Shown: positions 32,159-44,879 of the stretch, in pieces
Position numbering within the stretch: position 1 is the stretch's first letter
How the letters are laid out: every line of letters starts with the position of its first letter
Source: Sequoia sempervirens
Taxonomy: Eukaryota; Streptophyta; Pinopsida; Cupressales; Cupressaceae
NCBI GenBank assembly: GCA_007258455.2
Contig: VDFB02047230.1
Location: forward strand, 152,501,559-152,565,558
Length of the DNA: 64,000 nt
Direction of reading: 5' to 3'
Made by a program: the position numbers and the translations under genes
The notes under the pieces: generated by a model
The model's database searches: none
Told to the model about the DNA's origin: nothing
Seen by the model: the letters and a program-made list of their open reading frames with translations, nothing else

Positions 32159-34660
32159 TCCAATTATGAAACATACCCATCTCTAATATTCTCACATTGT
32201 AGATTATTTACATTGGCCTCATTGCAATCAACACCAAAACATGATTTTTCTCTCTTGAATTGCATAAGGCTTGTTATGTCCCATTATCATTATTTGATGG
32301 AAACTTCTAATACCATTAATTGTTTGACAATTATAAGGATTTGATCAATCAATATTTGTAAATTTCAAATATCCAATTAAAAACTGTATATATTTATTTG
32401 AAAATTCAATTCATGTGTCACACTTTGAAATTCAAATATAATGTAAACTCTTGCCTATGTAACTTTAACTTCCCAAAAAAAAATTTGTTGTGTATTGAGT
32501 CGCAAGCAGGAAAATGACATTCACACATTCAACAATTTCATTTACATTTTGTATGGCATTACCTACAAGTTCTTATTGGAAAAATTTGTCAAGTTAAGAG
32601 GTTTACAAATTTAAAGTTTTAGAATTTAAATTTTTCTATTCCATATGGTGTTACCTACAAATTCATGTTGGTGAAGTGCACACTTCACACATGCTCCTTC
32701 TCCATTGTGCTCTCCTTTTCCATGTCCACTCTCATAAAAATTCCATAAAAAATTGTCACATCTAGCATGTTGTTGGCTTAACCAATTAAAATATTTTGCA
32801 GACTTAAAATTTCCTATGAAGTTACAAACAATTTTGGTCAAACCAAATTAGTAAAAAAAACTAGATATGCATTACACAACATATATAAGTAATTGAACAA
32901 TTCAATTCTTAAATTTAAGTAAATGAATTTAAAAAATATAATTTAAAAAAAAAAAATCAGCACTTACTAGCACATCCATTAGATCATATCTAGTGTTGTG
33001 AAGCATTTATGTCACACCATCTCAAGTCTTCAATTTTTGTTTTGAAACAATGGGATACATAGCTTCTATCATGACCCATATTATCACTAATATAAAAGTG
33101 AACCTCTTTTATGATAATTCGTTCATCTTTGCTACTTTGTAAACCATCTACATGTAACTTGGCATGCCTATAGCAAACTTGTACAAAGATTGCAACTTGC
33201 TCTAAATGATAATATTGACTTTGAATCTTAGTTTGAGGACTAAATGTATATTTATCAAAGAAATCTATAATAAAGAGAATACAACCAAGTGGAAAGCAAT
33301 CCTTTGAGTCATGAAATTGCTTAGCTTACCATCTTCCACCATGACAATGTTAGATATATGATATTGCAAAATTTATTCATAAATTCATTCTAAGACAATC
33401 CACTCTCTTTGAGAACAATTTTTTTGCCTCAACTCCTGACTTCATTGAGTATTTCTCATATTCAAATCTCTTCCAATTAACTTGCATTGAATAATTGATA
33501 TTTTTAACTTGTAAAAGTTTCTTGAAATTTTCACAGTCATTACATATATTTTTTATACAATGTACATTGAATTCATCTGATTCTTCTATTTTTTCACATA
33601 TAAGAGACTTCACAAATTGTGTTGTGCTTCTAGGGATGGCTATATTTGGATTAATTGCTACCTTAACTTTTTATATGACTATAGGTGTAGATGAAATTCA
33701 ACATGATTTTGACAACAACAAGTTTTACATACTTTATTTATATGTACAAATGATGGTCATAGTCTCTCAAACATCCTTTGACAAATCTTCACATTTAAAA
33801 AGTCTTGCTTGAATGATTCAAAAAGTTCACTTTGTGTTGTATCTATAAAATGTTTTGGATGATAAATTTGTGTACCATCTTCACCTATTATTTGTATAGT
33901 GTCCCTTCTATTGGAAGAAAAACGAAACTGGTTGGTCAAATATTCAATCACCTATTTCTTTACATCTTCTGAAATTTTATATTTTTGGGGAACCCTACAA
34001 ATATTTACCTAATTATTCTCAATATTTTCATCTAATCTATTTCTCTTTTCAATATATCTTTGAAGAGTTCTCCTAGAAACATTTGGTACTTAGGAAATTG
34101 CTTGAACTTGTATTCTATGTGATAATTTCTTACTAGAAATTATAGTCATCAATGCTCTACATTCAACACTTGGATCAATAGCTTGACTCTTGTTTTCAAT
34201 ACAATTCAATGCTTCTTGCAATTTTTCAACAATTTTTTGTTTTAATGAACTTGATGAATTTATCTTATTATCAACCCCTAATAACTTCAAAATAGGGGTC
34301 ATTTGTTTTCACCTAAATAACTTTGTACATAATTGTGCTCTTCCAATTAGAGTTTATTCTTCAAAAAATTCATCCCAAATTCTTTTAGAGTGTAATTTTT
34401 ATGTGCTTTCAGATAACATATCTTTAGATGAAATATTATTGAAAAGAGAATTCCCATCCATCTCCATCAGATTTTTCATACCATAGAAAAAATTATATTA
34501 CTACCTTCAATTTGTTCTTATACTTGTACATCACCTTGGTCATTAATAATATCCATGGGTTGTTCTTGAGTAGATGTTCATTCACTTTTCTCTTCTTTAT
34601 TTTTTTATCATACTTCCTCTTTCTAGTCCTTTGACTCCCCATCAAAAATTTCTCAAATTT
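32159..34660 (-). pseudogene. Transposase-like gene, 5' and middle part (interrupted by element A)
   Basis: A decayed coding region read on the minus strand. From N to C: a basic segment SQRTRKRKYDKKIKKRK (about 34630), KLQEALNCIENKSQAI with VPNVSRRTLQRYIEKRN (34230-34040), VIEYLTNQFRFSSNRRD (33950), WPFYVHINKVCKTCC (about 33740), CIKNICNDCENFKKL (33550), DFFDKYTFSPQTKIQSQYYH then YRHAKLHVDG (33270-33150), IIIKEVHFYISDNMGHD (about 33110), WNFYESGHGKGEHNGEGACVK (about 32730), and CFGVDCNEANVNNLQCEN near 32230. The block GHGKGxxxGxGAxVK and ISDNMGHD recall uncharacterised transposase-like proteins; I cannot name the family. Many stops. It continues in frame at 11517 beyond element A. Confidence 0.6.
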
Positions 34661-35167
34661 GAATTCATGTGCACACAAATGTACACACATGCTTTCAATT
34701 AATTTAGTTAATATTACAAAGAACACTAAATATTGTTCATTTGTTAAAGTTGAAGTAAAAAAAAAAGATATAGCATTGGTCAACATGATGATACTATTTA
34801 CTATAAGCACTCTATAACCTTGCATCATCTAAAACTCATAGGGAAAACACAATTAAATTCATACACAAAACACAAAATAATTAACATGAACCACACACCA
34901 CTTGTTCATAGCCACTTGTGTCAATGTGCACCATTATTAGTATCTTTGTATCAACATAAAAAAATAACACAAACATTTATAAAAATAAAGAAGAGTAACA
35001 TCATGAGATATACCTAAGTGTGTATCACTAGCTCATATTATATTTGAGAAGACATGCTCATAATTTTCAATATCACATGTGATATTAAGGAAAGATAATT
35101 AGATCATCATTAAAAAGGCATCATGGAGATCCTTGTTACAAAAATAGTTTAGAGATAAAGAAGGGGT
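34661..35167. other. Unassigned sequence upstream of the transposase-like gene
   Basis: No gene recognised. The minus frame at 34493-34828 begins here but its hydrophobic first part does not resemble the gene that follows. Confidence 0.3.
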
Positions 35168-35172
35168 ATTAT
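35168..35172. repeat. TSD of element B, left copy
   Basis: ATTAT, identical to 41467-41471. Confidence 0.85.
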
Positions 35173-36179
35173 TGTTGAACAGTTTGGATAACTGAGACGG
35201 GGGTTGAATTAGTTATTATTAAATAATTTTCTTGACTTTAATTAACCTAGATCAAACTTAAATCAATTAGATATTAATGAAAATGAAAGCACAAAACAAC
35301 ACCATGCACTTGATGAAGACCAGAATTTACATGGAAACCCAAGGGAAAAACCACTAAGAATAATAATTCACAATTATAAAACACTGGTTAAGGTGACACA
35401 GGTTAAGGTGGTTTTTACAAGGGCTCACTGCCAAGTTGCAAATTGTAGGGTGGCTCACTGTTGGTTGGGCTCACTAGCTAGCTATTATAGCTAAAGATAC
35501 AAAAAGGCTCACTGCTGAAAGAGAAAGGCTCACTGCCTACAAAAAATAGATCACTTCCAAAAGAAGAATGATGAAAGTGAATCCACCACTGAAAGAACTG
35601 ACACCAACAACACCGAATAGAATCTCATTGTGTGCTTCCTCTAGTCATACACTTTCACACTCTTCCCAATGTCATGGATATTCATATTCACATTCACCAC
35701 ACTTTCTTTCCTAAAAAAAATCAACTCTTATATCATTCCATGCTTCCATAATCTGTCAAGTCGGCCAAACATAATTTCATGATCTTCCTTGTTGGCCAAA
35801 TACAATTTGAAATAGGTCACCACAAAAACATTCCTGCGGTGGATAGGAATGAAACATGGACCAAACATAGCCTCTTCACTCAAATCAACATGCTACATAA
35901 TATCCAGAACCAAAGAGTAAGATATAATGCAAACCATGTGTCAGAGCACTTTAACCAACTACCAGATCAGTTTGGACCCAAAAGAATGTATCTTAGTGTG
36001 TCACAAGAGGAATGGCACCAGGATAGATACAACCAAAAAAAAGATCTTTACAACACAATATCCAAAATGAGGCCAAATCTGGATCACTAAGGCACCAAAA
36101 CATAACTTTGATCAAACAACCAAGATATGTTGACATCAATGAAAACAAGCAATCAACATCATCTCAACACATTCCAACA
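35173..36179 (-). repeat. 3' LTR of element B
   Basis: Ends TGTTGAACAG and ATTCCAACA. Contains a GGCTCACTGCC-type repeated phrase at 35420-35550, shared with the other LTR. Confidence 0.9.
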
Positions 36180-36200
36180 ATCTCCCCCTTTCTCATTGAT
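36180..36200 (-). other. Polypurine tract of element B
   Basis: Plus strand ATCTCCCCCTTTCTCATTG, i.e. GAGAAAGGGGGAGAT on the minus strand next to the LTR. Confidence 0.8.
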
Positions 36201-36449
36201 GGAAACATTCATCAATAAAAAATCAACCAACTTAATGTCAGCATCAAGGACCATCTTATCTTCTTTTCTTCTCCCCTTTTGACATCAAAGGCAAAGGGAT
36301 AAACTCCCCCAAAATACTTACTTCACTCCCCCTATGCAGAAGCCACCAAAAATTGATCCAGATAAAAATGAGCATATAATACCCTAGACCAATGCACATC
36401 TTGGTTCATGTTATTATAGACTAGGAGGGGGCAGAACCCCTAACTTTTG

Positions 36450-36780
36450 TCAGAGATACACAAAAGTATCTTTGTTCAATGGTTTTGTGAAAATATCTAC
36501 AATATGCTCTTTTGTAGGTACATATTCAAGTTTTACTTCATTGTCCAACACCTTCTCTCTCAAGAAATGATATCTTATGGATATATGCTTCATTATGGAG
36601 TGTTGTACCAGATTCTTGGAAATGTTTATTGCATTGGTATTATCACACATAATTGAGATTGGTTCATCAAATGATATGCCAAAATCCTTTAGTGTTTGTT
36701 TCATCCACAATATCTGAGTGCCACATGAGGATGTTACAATGTATTCAGCTTCAGTAGTAGATAAAGATACAAAATCTATT
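36450..36780 (-). pseudogene. pol: Element B RNase H domain
   Basis: Minus frame with MWMKQTLKDFGISFDEPISI, CDNTNAINISKN, ISIRYHFLREKV and the terminal HIVDIFTKPLNKDTF. It is open from 36710 to the end, but the upstream junction to the RT is shifted in frame (near 36780). Role and position as in element A. Confidence 0.85.
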
Positions 36781-37950
36781 TCTTACTTGACCAAGCAACC
36801 AACCAAGAGCCAAGGAAATAAGCTCCACCACTTGTACTCTACCTGTTATCAACACATCCGGCCCAATCAACACAGTATAGGCTATCAAAGTGAAATATGA
36901 GTCCTTTGGATACCACAACCCAAAATATTTTGTACCCTTCAAATATCTAAAGATCCTTTTTACTGCAACATGTGATTCCTTTGGTTCTTGTTGAAATCTA
37001 GCTACTAAAGAAACAACATACATAATGTTTGGTCTAGTGGTAGTCAAATATAACAATCCTCCAATAATTGATCTATACATGCTTGCATCAACTTTAGGTG
37101 ATTCGTCTTCTTTTGTTAACTTGCATTCAGTAACAATATGTGTACAAACTGGTTTAGAATTTTCCAACCCAAACTTCTTCAACAACTCTTTGGTATACTT
37201 GGACTAAGATATGAAGATTCCTTTTTTGTTCTGATTTACTTGTAATCCAAGGAAGAAATTTAGCTCACCTATCATGGACATTTCAAATTCCTTTTGCATT
37301 TCATCTACAAATTTTCTACACATATCATCATTTCCTCCAAAAATTATGTCATCAACATAAACCACAACAATCAACATCTGATCTGAATGAGTTTTGTGGT
37401 ATAAATTACCATCAGTAGATCCTTTTTGAAATCCTTTTCCAATCAGGTGCTTGTCTAATGTACCATACCAGGTTCTAGGTGTCTGCTTCAATTTGTATAA
37501 AGATTTCTTCAAACCGCAAACAACATCTGGGTCATTTCCAAACTTGAATCCCTCTAGTTGCTCAATGTAGACTTATTCCTTCAGTTCTCCATTCAAAAAT
37601 GCTGATTTTACGTCCATTTGATAGACTTTGAAATCTTTAAAAGCTACAAAAGCCAAAAATATTTTGATTGCCTCCATCCAAGAAATAGGGGAATAGGTCT
37701 CTTCAAAATCAATACCTTTGATCTAAGTGTAACCTTTGCAAACCAATCTCTCCTTGTTTCTCATTACCTTTCCATTTTCATCCAGCTTGTTCCAGAATAC
37801 CCACTTTGTTCCAATTACATTTTTGTCTATCAGTCTAGGCACAAGTTCCCAAGTCTAATTTTTCTACATCTAATCAAGTTCTTTCATTTTCTTCACCCAA
37901 TTCTGATCATTGCATGCTTCCTCCATAGTCTTTGGCTCAGTTTTCGAGAG
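36751..37950 (-). pseudogene. pol: Element B reverse transcriptase
   Basis: Blocks of copia RT in order: [16 protein letters not shown] (about 37620), [16 protein letters not shown] (37560), LKKSLYKLKQTPRTWYGTLD (37500), YVDDIIFGGND (37350) with catalytic aspartates intact, MSMIGELNFFLGLQVNQN (37260), LLKKFGLENSKPVCTH (37180), MYRSIIGGLLYLTTTRPNIM (37080). Stops at about 37202 and 37573 and a frameshift near 36860 inactivate it. Compared with element A it is better preserved. Confidence 0.9.
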
Positions 37951-38043
37951 TAGACATAGTAATACTTTCTCTCGAGTTGCTTTGCTTCTTATGATAATTG
38001 TCTTATTCTTATCTCCAATAATCTATTTTTCTAAGTTCTTTTT

Positions 38044-39075
38044 CTATACATACCTTAGATTCTTAGTTGTAGTTGTTGGGGCCTCCTTTGTCTCCTTCTT
38101 CTTCTTCTTCTTCTTCTTCTTCTTCTTTCTATCCTTCTCTCCTTTGTCATCTGAGTTATCTAATTCATATCCAATATTCCTGTCAGGAATTCTTTGAACA
38201 TCTTCATCTACTTTCACATTCACACTTTCAACCATCTTGTTCAATCTCTTGTAGTAACACCGGTACACTTTGCTTCTTGTAGAGTAACCCAAAAATACGC
38301 CTTCATTAGCTCTGTTGTCAAACTTTCCAAGATTTTCCTCATCTCTCCAAACATGTAGCATTTCCTTCCAAAAATTATGAAGCATTTTACTATGGGATCT
38401 CTTCCATGCCATAGCTCATATGATGTCTTTCCATACTTCCTTCAGAACAATACTTTGTTAAGAGTGTATACTATTGTGTGTATCGCTTCTCTCCAATAGA
38501 CCTATGGCAAGCTTGCTTCCATGATCAATATTCTAGCTGCTTCTTGAATTGTCTGGTTCATTCTTTCCACTACACCATTCTGCTGAGGTGTTCTAGGGGA
38601 AGATAGTTGTCTTTTAATTCCATTACTTTCATAGTATTTATTGAATTCATCAGAAGTAACTCTCCCCCTCTATCAAATCTTAAACACTTGATTCTTTTGT
38701 CAACTTCATTCTCAACTCATGCCTTGAAAATCTTGAATTTTTCTAGAGCTTTTGATTTCTCTCTTAAAAATGCAACCCAAGTGAGTTTGGAATAATCATA
38801 TATTAAAAGCATGAAATACCTCTCACCTTGTAAGCTTCTTGTTTTGGCTGGACCACATAGGTCAGTGTGTACAAAGTCCAACAAACCAGTAGACGATTCT
38901 TCTTTTCTTCAGAATGTTTTTCTAGTATGCTTTCCTTCTTCACATCCTTTACAAATAGTGATGTCTAGTTTGGTCATTCTTGGAAAATCTCTAACTACTT
39001 TGATGAATTTATCCTTACCAAATTTTCAAAATTGATGTGACACATCCTCCAATTCCAAAGTCAACTATCATTGGA
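38044..39075 (-). pseudogene. pol: Element B GAG-pre-integrase and integrase
   Basis: Strongly broken. The zinc-binding segment reads CHINFENLVRI near 39030. The C-terminal half is open (38412-38044) with NLGKFDNRANEGVFLGYSTR and CYYKRLNKMVESVNVKVDED. A CTT microsatellite then encodes a run of 12 lysines, followed by ETKEAPTTTTKNLRYV. The catalytic core between 38420 and 38950 contains many stops. Confidence 0.8.
38094..38128. repeat. (CTT)n microsatellite inside element B integrase
   Basis: About 11 CTT units; on the minus strand AAG repeats give poly-lysine. Confidence 0.9.
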
Positions 39076-39246
39076 TTGAGATACTAAGTATATTTTTGTA
39101 GCTCCTTCCAGCTGATACATATTCCCAATTTTTCTTTTTCCAACTACAATAATAGTAAAGTATCTCACAACCATCATCCTGAAACACCACATTGTAACCA
39201 TTTTCACACATCTATCCAACACCTCGAAGATTATGATATAAACCCT

Positions 39247-39516
39247 TCACATATTAAATATTGTCAGTGTTATATGTTTCCCATCAATGGTAATAGAACC
39301 AATTCCAACAATCTGTGTTGTTTTATCATCTCCAAATCTAATAGAACCTCCATCATATTTCTCAAGCTTCAAAAACTTCCTTTTATCATCGGTCATATGA
39401 TTAGAACATCCACTATCAATCAACCATTCATCTCTATTTCTTTTAAAAAATAATGCAGCTTCAGTGCAAATGTTAGAGATATCAAATTTTGGTTCACCTT
39501 TTTCCACTAAAAACAA
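39247..39516 (-). pseudogene. pol: Element B protease
   Basis: Frame of 89 codons with WLIDSGCSNHMTDDKRKF, the active-site DSG triad being intact, followed by FGDDKTTQIVGIGSI. It would cleave the polyprotein. Separated from gag by a stop at about 39530. An identical copy is at 48949-49218. Confidence 0.85.
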
Positions 39517-39530
39517 ACAATCCTCATGAT

Positions 39531-40405
39531 CTAATTCACCATCTGAAATGTCAGCATTCCCATTGACATAATATGCCTTTTTATTGATCTTTTAAAAAAT
39601 TTCCTTGTTCCTTTTTTTGAAGACTTAGTTGCTATATGATCAATCTTTCCACATCTAAAACATTTAAAAGGTAACATACCTTTGTACTTTTCAGTACCTC
39701 TCTTCATTTTCCTTGTGCAGTTTGCTTCAAACTCTTCTAAACTTTCATCATCTAGATCCTCTTCTATTTTTGTGGCTTTGAAGGTTGTTTCAGTTTTTTC
39801 GTTTTCTTTTCCAAATTTCCTCATCTCAAATGTAGTTAAAGTGCCAAATAGTTTCTCTCTAGTGAATTTCTTCAGATCATAAACTTTCTCAATAGCTGAG
39901 ATCTTATCAATGTAACTCTCTAGTAAGGTGATCAAAATATTTTCCATTACATCTTCATCTATTAGGGTGCCTCCTTGATTTTTGACTTCATTTACTACAC
40001 TATCAACTCTTTGAAAGTAGCTTACTATATCCTCACTTTCTTCCATCATCAGGTTTCATATCTGTCCTTAGTTGTCAACTTCTTTGACAATTTGACTCTA
40101 TCATTTCCTTCATAGTTTTCTTTCAACTTTTCCCAAACTTCATAAGCGGTGCCCAATGAGATAAACTTTGTTAACTTAGTTTTAGAAAAACCACTAAAGA
40201 AATTGCATACCTTTCCTTTTCATTCTCTTCATAGGCTGAAATCTCATCCACAGAACTAGGGCCAGCTCCTACTTCAACATATTTTTTCTCAATAGCTTTC
40301 CAAGCCTTGTACCCCAGAGAGATCAGATAACCTCTCATATGCACTTTCTAGAAACTGTAGTCAGATCCATCAAACACTAGAATTTTCATTTTGTGCACCA
40401 TCGGA
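39531..40405 (-). pseudogene. gag: Element B gag
   Basis: Starts near 40393 with MKILVFDGSDYSF, then TAG where copia gag has Trp, then KVHMRGYLISLGYKAW. After frameshifts near 40200-40060 it continues as an open frame of 172 codons: SEDIVSYFQRVDSVVNEVKN, FEMRKFGKENEKTE, and a zinc knuckle CFRCGKIDHIATKS in which the last Cys is Ser. Gag would assemble the particle and bind RNA. An identical copy is at 49233-50107. Confidence 0.88.
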
Positions 40406-40444
40406 TCCACCCCAAGTGGTTAAGCTTTTCTTTGAGGAACCAAA

Positions 40445-40456
40445 GCTCTGATACCA
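40445..40456 (-). other. Primer-binding site of element B
   Basis: Minus strand TGGTATCAGAGC, 12 of 12 for the plant initiator Met tRNA 3' end, two bases from the LTR. Confidence 0.9.
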
Positions 40457-40458
40457 AT

Positions 40459-41466
40459 TGTTGAACAGTCCAAATAACTGAGAGGGGGGGTGAATTAGTT
40501 ATTATAAACTAATTTTCTTGACTTTAATTAACCCAAATCAAACTTAAATCAATTAGATATTAATCAACATGAAAGAACAAAACAACACCATGCACAATGA
40601 ACACCATTATTTATGTGAAATCCCAAGAAGGAAAAAACCACGAAGAATAATAATTCCCAATTATAAAACACCGATTAAGGTGACACTGGTTAAGGTGATT
40701 TTTACAAGGGCTCACTGCCAAGTTGCTCACTACAGGGTGGCTCACTTCTAGTTGGGATCACTGCCTATTATAGCCAAATATACAAAAAGGGTCACTGCCA
40801 AAAGAGAAAGGCTCACTACCTACATAAAATGGATCATTGCCAACATAAGAATGGTGAAAGGTAATCCACCACTGAAAGAATTGACACCAGAAACACCAGG
40901 TAGAATCTCACTATCTATTGCCTCCAATCATACACTTTTTCACTCTTCCCAATGTTTGGATATTCAGATTTGTATTCACCACACTTTCTTTCCTCAAACA
41001 AAATCAACTCTTACTTATATCATTCCATGCTTCCATAATCTCTCAAGTCAACCAAACACAATTTCATGATCTTCCTTGTCAGCCAAATACAATTTGAAAT
41101 AGGTCACCACAAAAACATTCTCATGGTGGAAGGAATGAAACATGGACCAAACATGCCTCTTCACTCAAATCAATACACTACATGATATCTGGAACCAAAG
41201 AGTAAGATATATAATTAAAACCATGTGCTGAAGCACGTTAAAAAAATTCTAGATTGATCTAGACCCAAAATAATGTATCCTAGTGTGTTACAAGAGGAAT
41301 GGGACCAAGAAAAATACAACCAAAAAATAGATCTTTACAACATGATATCCAAAATCAAGCCAAATTTGGATCACCAAGGCACCAAAATAAAACTTTGGTC
41401 AAACAATCAAGATATGTCGACATCAATGACAACAAGCAATCAACATCATCTCAACATATTCCAACA
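40459..41466 (-). repeat. 5' LTR of element B
   Basis: 1008 bp, TGTTGAACAG...ATTCCAACA. The plus frames at 40569-41069 and 41273-41544 inside it are chance frames. Confidence 0.9.
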
Positions 41467-41471
41467 ATTAT
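41467..41471. repeat. TSD of element B, right copy
   Basis: ATTAT, identical to 35168-35172. Confidence 0.85.
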
Positions 41472-44400
41472 TACAAGTATCACAATCCTCTGTGTATTCA
41501 AAGAAGGGGTATTGTTACATGTATCACAACCCTTAATGTATTAAAAGAAGATAGGTCTAAATCATTAGATTTAGATAGCACATGAGATTAGAAATAATGT
41601 GTTCACAAGAAATATAAACTAGATCCAATATTGAATCACATGATGAAGCATAATAAATATCAATAGGTACAACATGGATCAAAGAGTCATTAATCAAATC
41701 ATAAGAAAATAAATAACATGCACTACTGTGAAAAGATATATCACTGTAGTGGTAGGGGTAATACTGTCATCATATAGTGCATCATTGGGATAATCACCAT
41801 AGATAATTAGACCCAAAGAATCTTCAAAAGGCTCATCAATAGTATGACAAAAAATACATTATGAGATCCATAAGGAAAGATCTATCTAGGAATAAAGACA
41901 TGGATAGTAGAGGTTTTGGATGTTAGAGAGAAACTACAATGAGATGTAAGAGAAATGTGTTTTCTAAGTATAACATCACATGATGTATCATAAAAAAGTA
42001 GGGTTAGGTCCTCCTCATCATTTACCATACAAGATATAGAATTCATTATGAATCATGTAAAAAAATGAATAAAAAAATCCTCTAAAATCGATGGAAAGGT
42101 GTTAATAAGTTCTATGAAAGATGAAAAAGATAATATGAATTAATGTATGCATAAAGCACTTGGGAAAAATTATAGATTTTTGTGGTTATAAGGAAATAAC
42201 GCCTTCAAAGGTTCATGGGTAAGATGTAAGAAATTGTAAAAACACATTAAAAACTTCAATATATGAATAGACATAGACCAAACTTATTTACCCTATGATA
42301 AAAATACATTATAATGCACTCCTATTTTATCTTTCAAAGTCATTTAAAAATGATGTCACAATACATACCTACACTAACCTTTGAATTCATTTTCTTAAAA
42401 AATTTGAATAAAACTAGATCAATAAATATTAAAAGAAGCACAAAAGAAGTTGAGTCCAAAATTAGGTGAAGTGAAGCATATGTTTGCAAATTTCATTGTA
42501 CAAGTTTGTAGGTGCAAGAATGATTCAAAATTGTGGGCCCTTGTTTGTGTACATCATAACCTAATAACCCTATTTCTCAACCATATTCAAATGAAAAATA
42601 CTAAAAAATAACTTCGAATGCACCCATGAAAAGAGTGGCATAATCAATTATAAGTTGAAGATCAATGTACCTTCAAAAATAACTCTTATTTTGTTAAATT
42701 AAGTCATTTTTTTAATTTTCTCAAATATCCTTGAATTAAAAAAAAGTATTTATATGAAAGTTTTATGCCGGATAGATTTCAGCTAATAGACTTTCAACCA
42801 AATATGTTTTAGCCGAAAGAGTTTTGGTTGAAATAATTTTTCCTGGAATCTACTTGATAGAAAACGGTTTGACCAAAATTGTCTAGTTGGAATCCTACTT
42901 GGCAACCAACTTAGCCTTTTTCAGAGTTTTCTAAAAATTTCAACTTCAACTAAGTATTTATTCAGTTAAAATGATTTAGAAAATAAAATAAAAATACCCA
43001 TTTGTAGAGCTCAGTGTGGTGAATCCAAATATGTAATTTTTTTATATTTTGATTATTTTTAATATATATATATATAATAATGCAAGTAGGTTGTTAAAGT
43101 TAAAAAAAAGAGGTTCATTAGAAATTAAAAAAACAATAGCAAAAAATATTAAAAAGAATGAAAAATATATGGTGCAGTAGAGGAGAGAATCCTCTTCAAA
43201 AGGGTATAATTTTTTTTTTTTAAATGATTTAAAAAGTAGACAATAGTTGACATCAAATGAAAACTATCAAATTCTAGCAAGTTTGACTTTAAAACGTTAT
43301 TACGAGAGAAATATACACCAAAATTTGATTTTATTTCCATGCACCAGATATTGAAGTTACCTATTTGGAGAAAAAAAATTAGGGGAAAATGAAGCTTTTT
43401 TCAATTTATTTCTTGATGTCAACTAAACATCACTTTTTCCTAAAAAAATTCAACATTCCAAATTTTTTTCTTAAATTGATTAAAAAAATAATGAAAACAA
43501 GTTTTAAAAATCTAAAAAATTACATGAATAAACTTCATCAGGATTTCTACATTTCATTAGTTGACATCATTTTGAAATTCAAAACATAAAGACCAATTTT
43601 ATATGATGAAAGTTCAGAATTTTTTTTGTGTTAGTTTATTCCTTTATAAATTGTGACATAGGTTTGTACTTTTACCCACATATAAATAATTTTTTACCAT
43701 TTAAAATCCTAGTGAAATGGTTGAGAAATTAAGCATACTTAAAAGAAGTCAAATGCAAAATTAGTAGAGTTTGCAACACTTACTATCAGTTAAGATTCAT
43801 GTTAGCAATGCATCAAGTTTATATGTGAGTTTGTTCATGTTTTATGTTCATTTGTTTTATGAGTACTAACACCTACAAGACCTTCAACCAATCATCCATT
43901 TCTCCTTGTATGAGATTATTACAATTACTTTAGTCCATCAAGGAAAGTAGATATGAGTGGTAAGTTGTAGCACTTGTCAATTTATTATTCATTTTTATCC
44001 ATTTGCCTCTACTCAATCAAGGGTAAGCACTCTTTGCATCATCATATCCATTGTGGAGGTGGAAACACCAAAATAGAGTTTGACTTAGACAAGCCCCTAT
44101 TCGACACAACCCTTTCTCTCCTCTCTTGTGTGTAGGTGACAGATCTAAAGTGGATTGGGGAAAGGATTAAAGACCTAGTTGCAAGATCAAGCATTTAAGC
44201 CCAATATGACAACAAAGTAGGGAAAGAGGAATTAATCATCAACAAACAAAGTTTCAAAGCTAAGTCCAAAAGGGAAGAACCTACAAACAATGACCATTTG
44301 AGATCTAATTTCTAATTGCTAAGATCTAAACTTCTAGGTCTAGGGCACTAGCACCCATATCCAATCAATTTGAGCCTAGATTCATATGTCAAGTTCTTTT

Positions 44401-44879
44401 ATCTCTACACTTTGTTGTTTTGTAACTTGTTTTCACGTTTTAGTTTTGTATTTCTCTTTGTATTTGGAATAGTTTATTGTAACTTAATAGTTGACCTAGG
44501 TACACATTTTTATCATCAAATCTTGTTAATTCATAATCAATCACTCAACCCCCACAAAAGAACTAAAACCTTGATCTGCCATTCTGACATTCTTCTATAG
44601 AGGTTAGTAGCCACATGGGTATTTGTAATCATTTTTTGTTCCTTTCTAATGTGATGTAGGATAAAGTGTGATTTAGATCCTAGATCCTTTTTTCTTACAT
44701 CGCAAGATGATACAAAACTATGGCTATCAATATGATGTTCGATATGATGAAGTGAGGGTAGTGCTAGATATGAAGTTGAAATGTGTCATATCCTAAAGGC
44801 TCAAACAAGGGAGGTATATTAAGGGTCACAAGGACAATACTACATGAATTCATTTAGGGTTCATCTCATCTATATCTAG
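41472..44879. other. Non-coding sequence, no gene recognised
   Basis: AT-rich. Contains a short TATATA run near 43060, degenerate TTTTGGTTGAAA/TTTTAGCCGAAA phrases at 42770-42900 and a CTCTACTC patch near 44000. Short frames (43149-43589, 44370-44600) show no similarity I can see. The whole stretch is repeated at 51174-54581. Confidence 0.5.

Larger units (their letters stand above)
35173..41466 (-). mobile_element. Element B: Ty1/copia retrotransposon, complete, decayed
   Basis: 6294 bp. 3' LTR 35173-36179, polypurine tract 36180, coding region 36450-40400 in copia order, primer site 40445-40456, 5' LTR 40459-41466, perfect TSD ATTAT. LTRs of 1007 and 1008 bp differ at roughly 10% of sites by eye, so it is an old insertion. 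Its LTR start (TGTTGAACAG...GAGGGGGG) resembles that of element A, suggesting related families. Confidence 0.92.
39114..44879. repeat. First copy of the 5766-bp duplicated segment
   Basis: Identical, as far as I can read it, to 48816-54581 at a constant offset of 9702: all frames, LTR and non-coding sequence agree. It begins inside the pol region of element B, not at any element boundary, and ends at CTATATCTAG. Confidence 0.95.
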
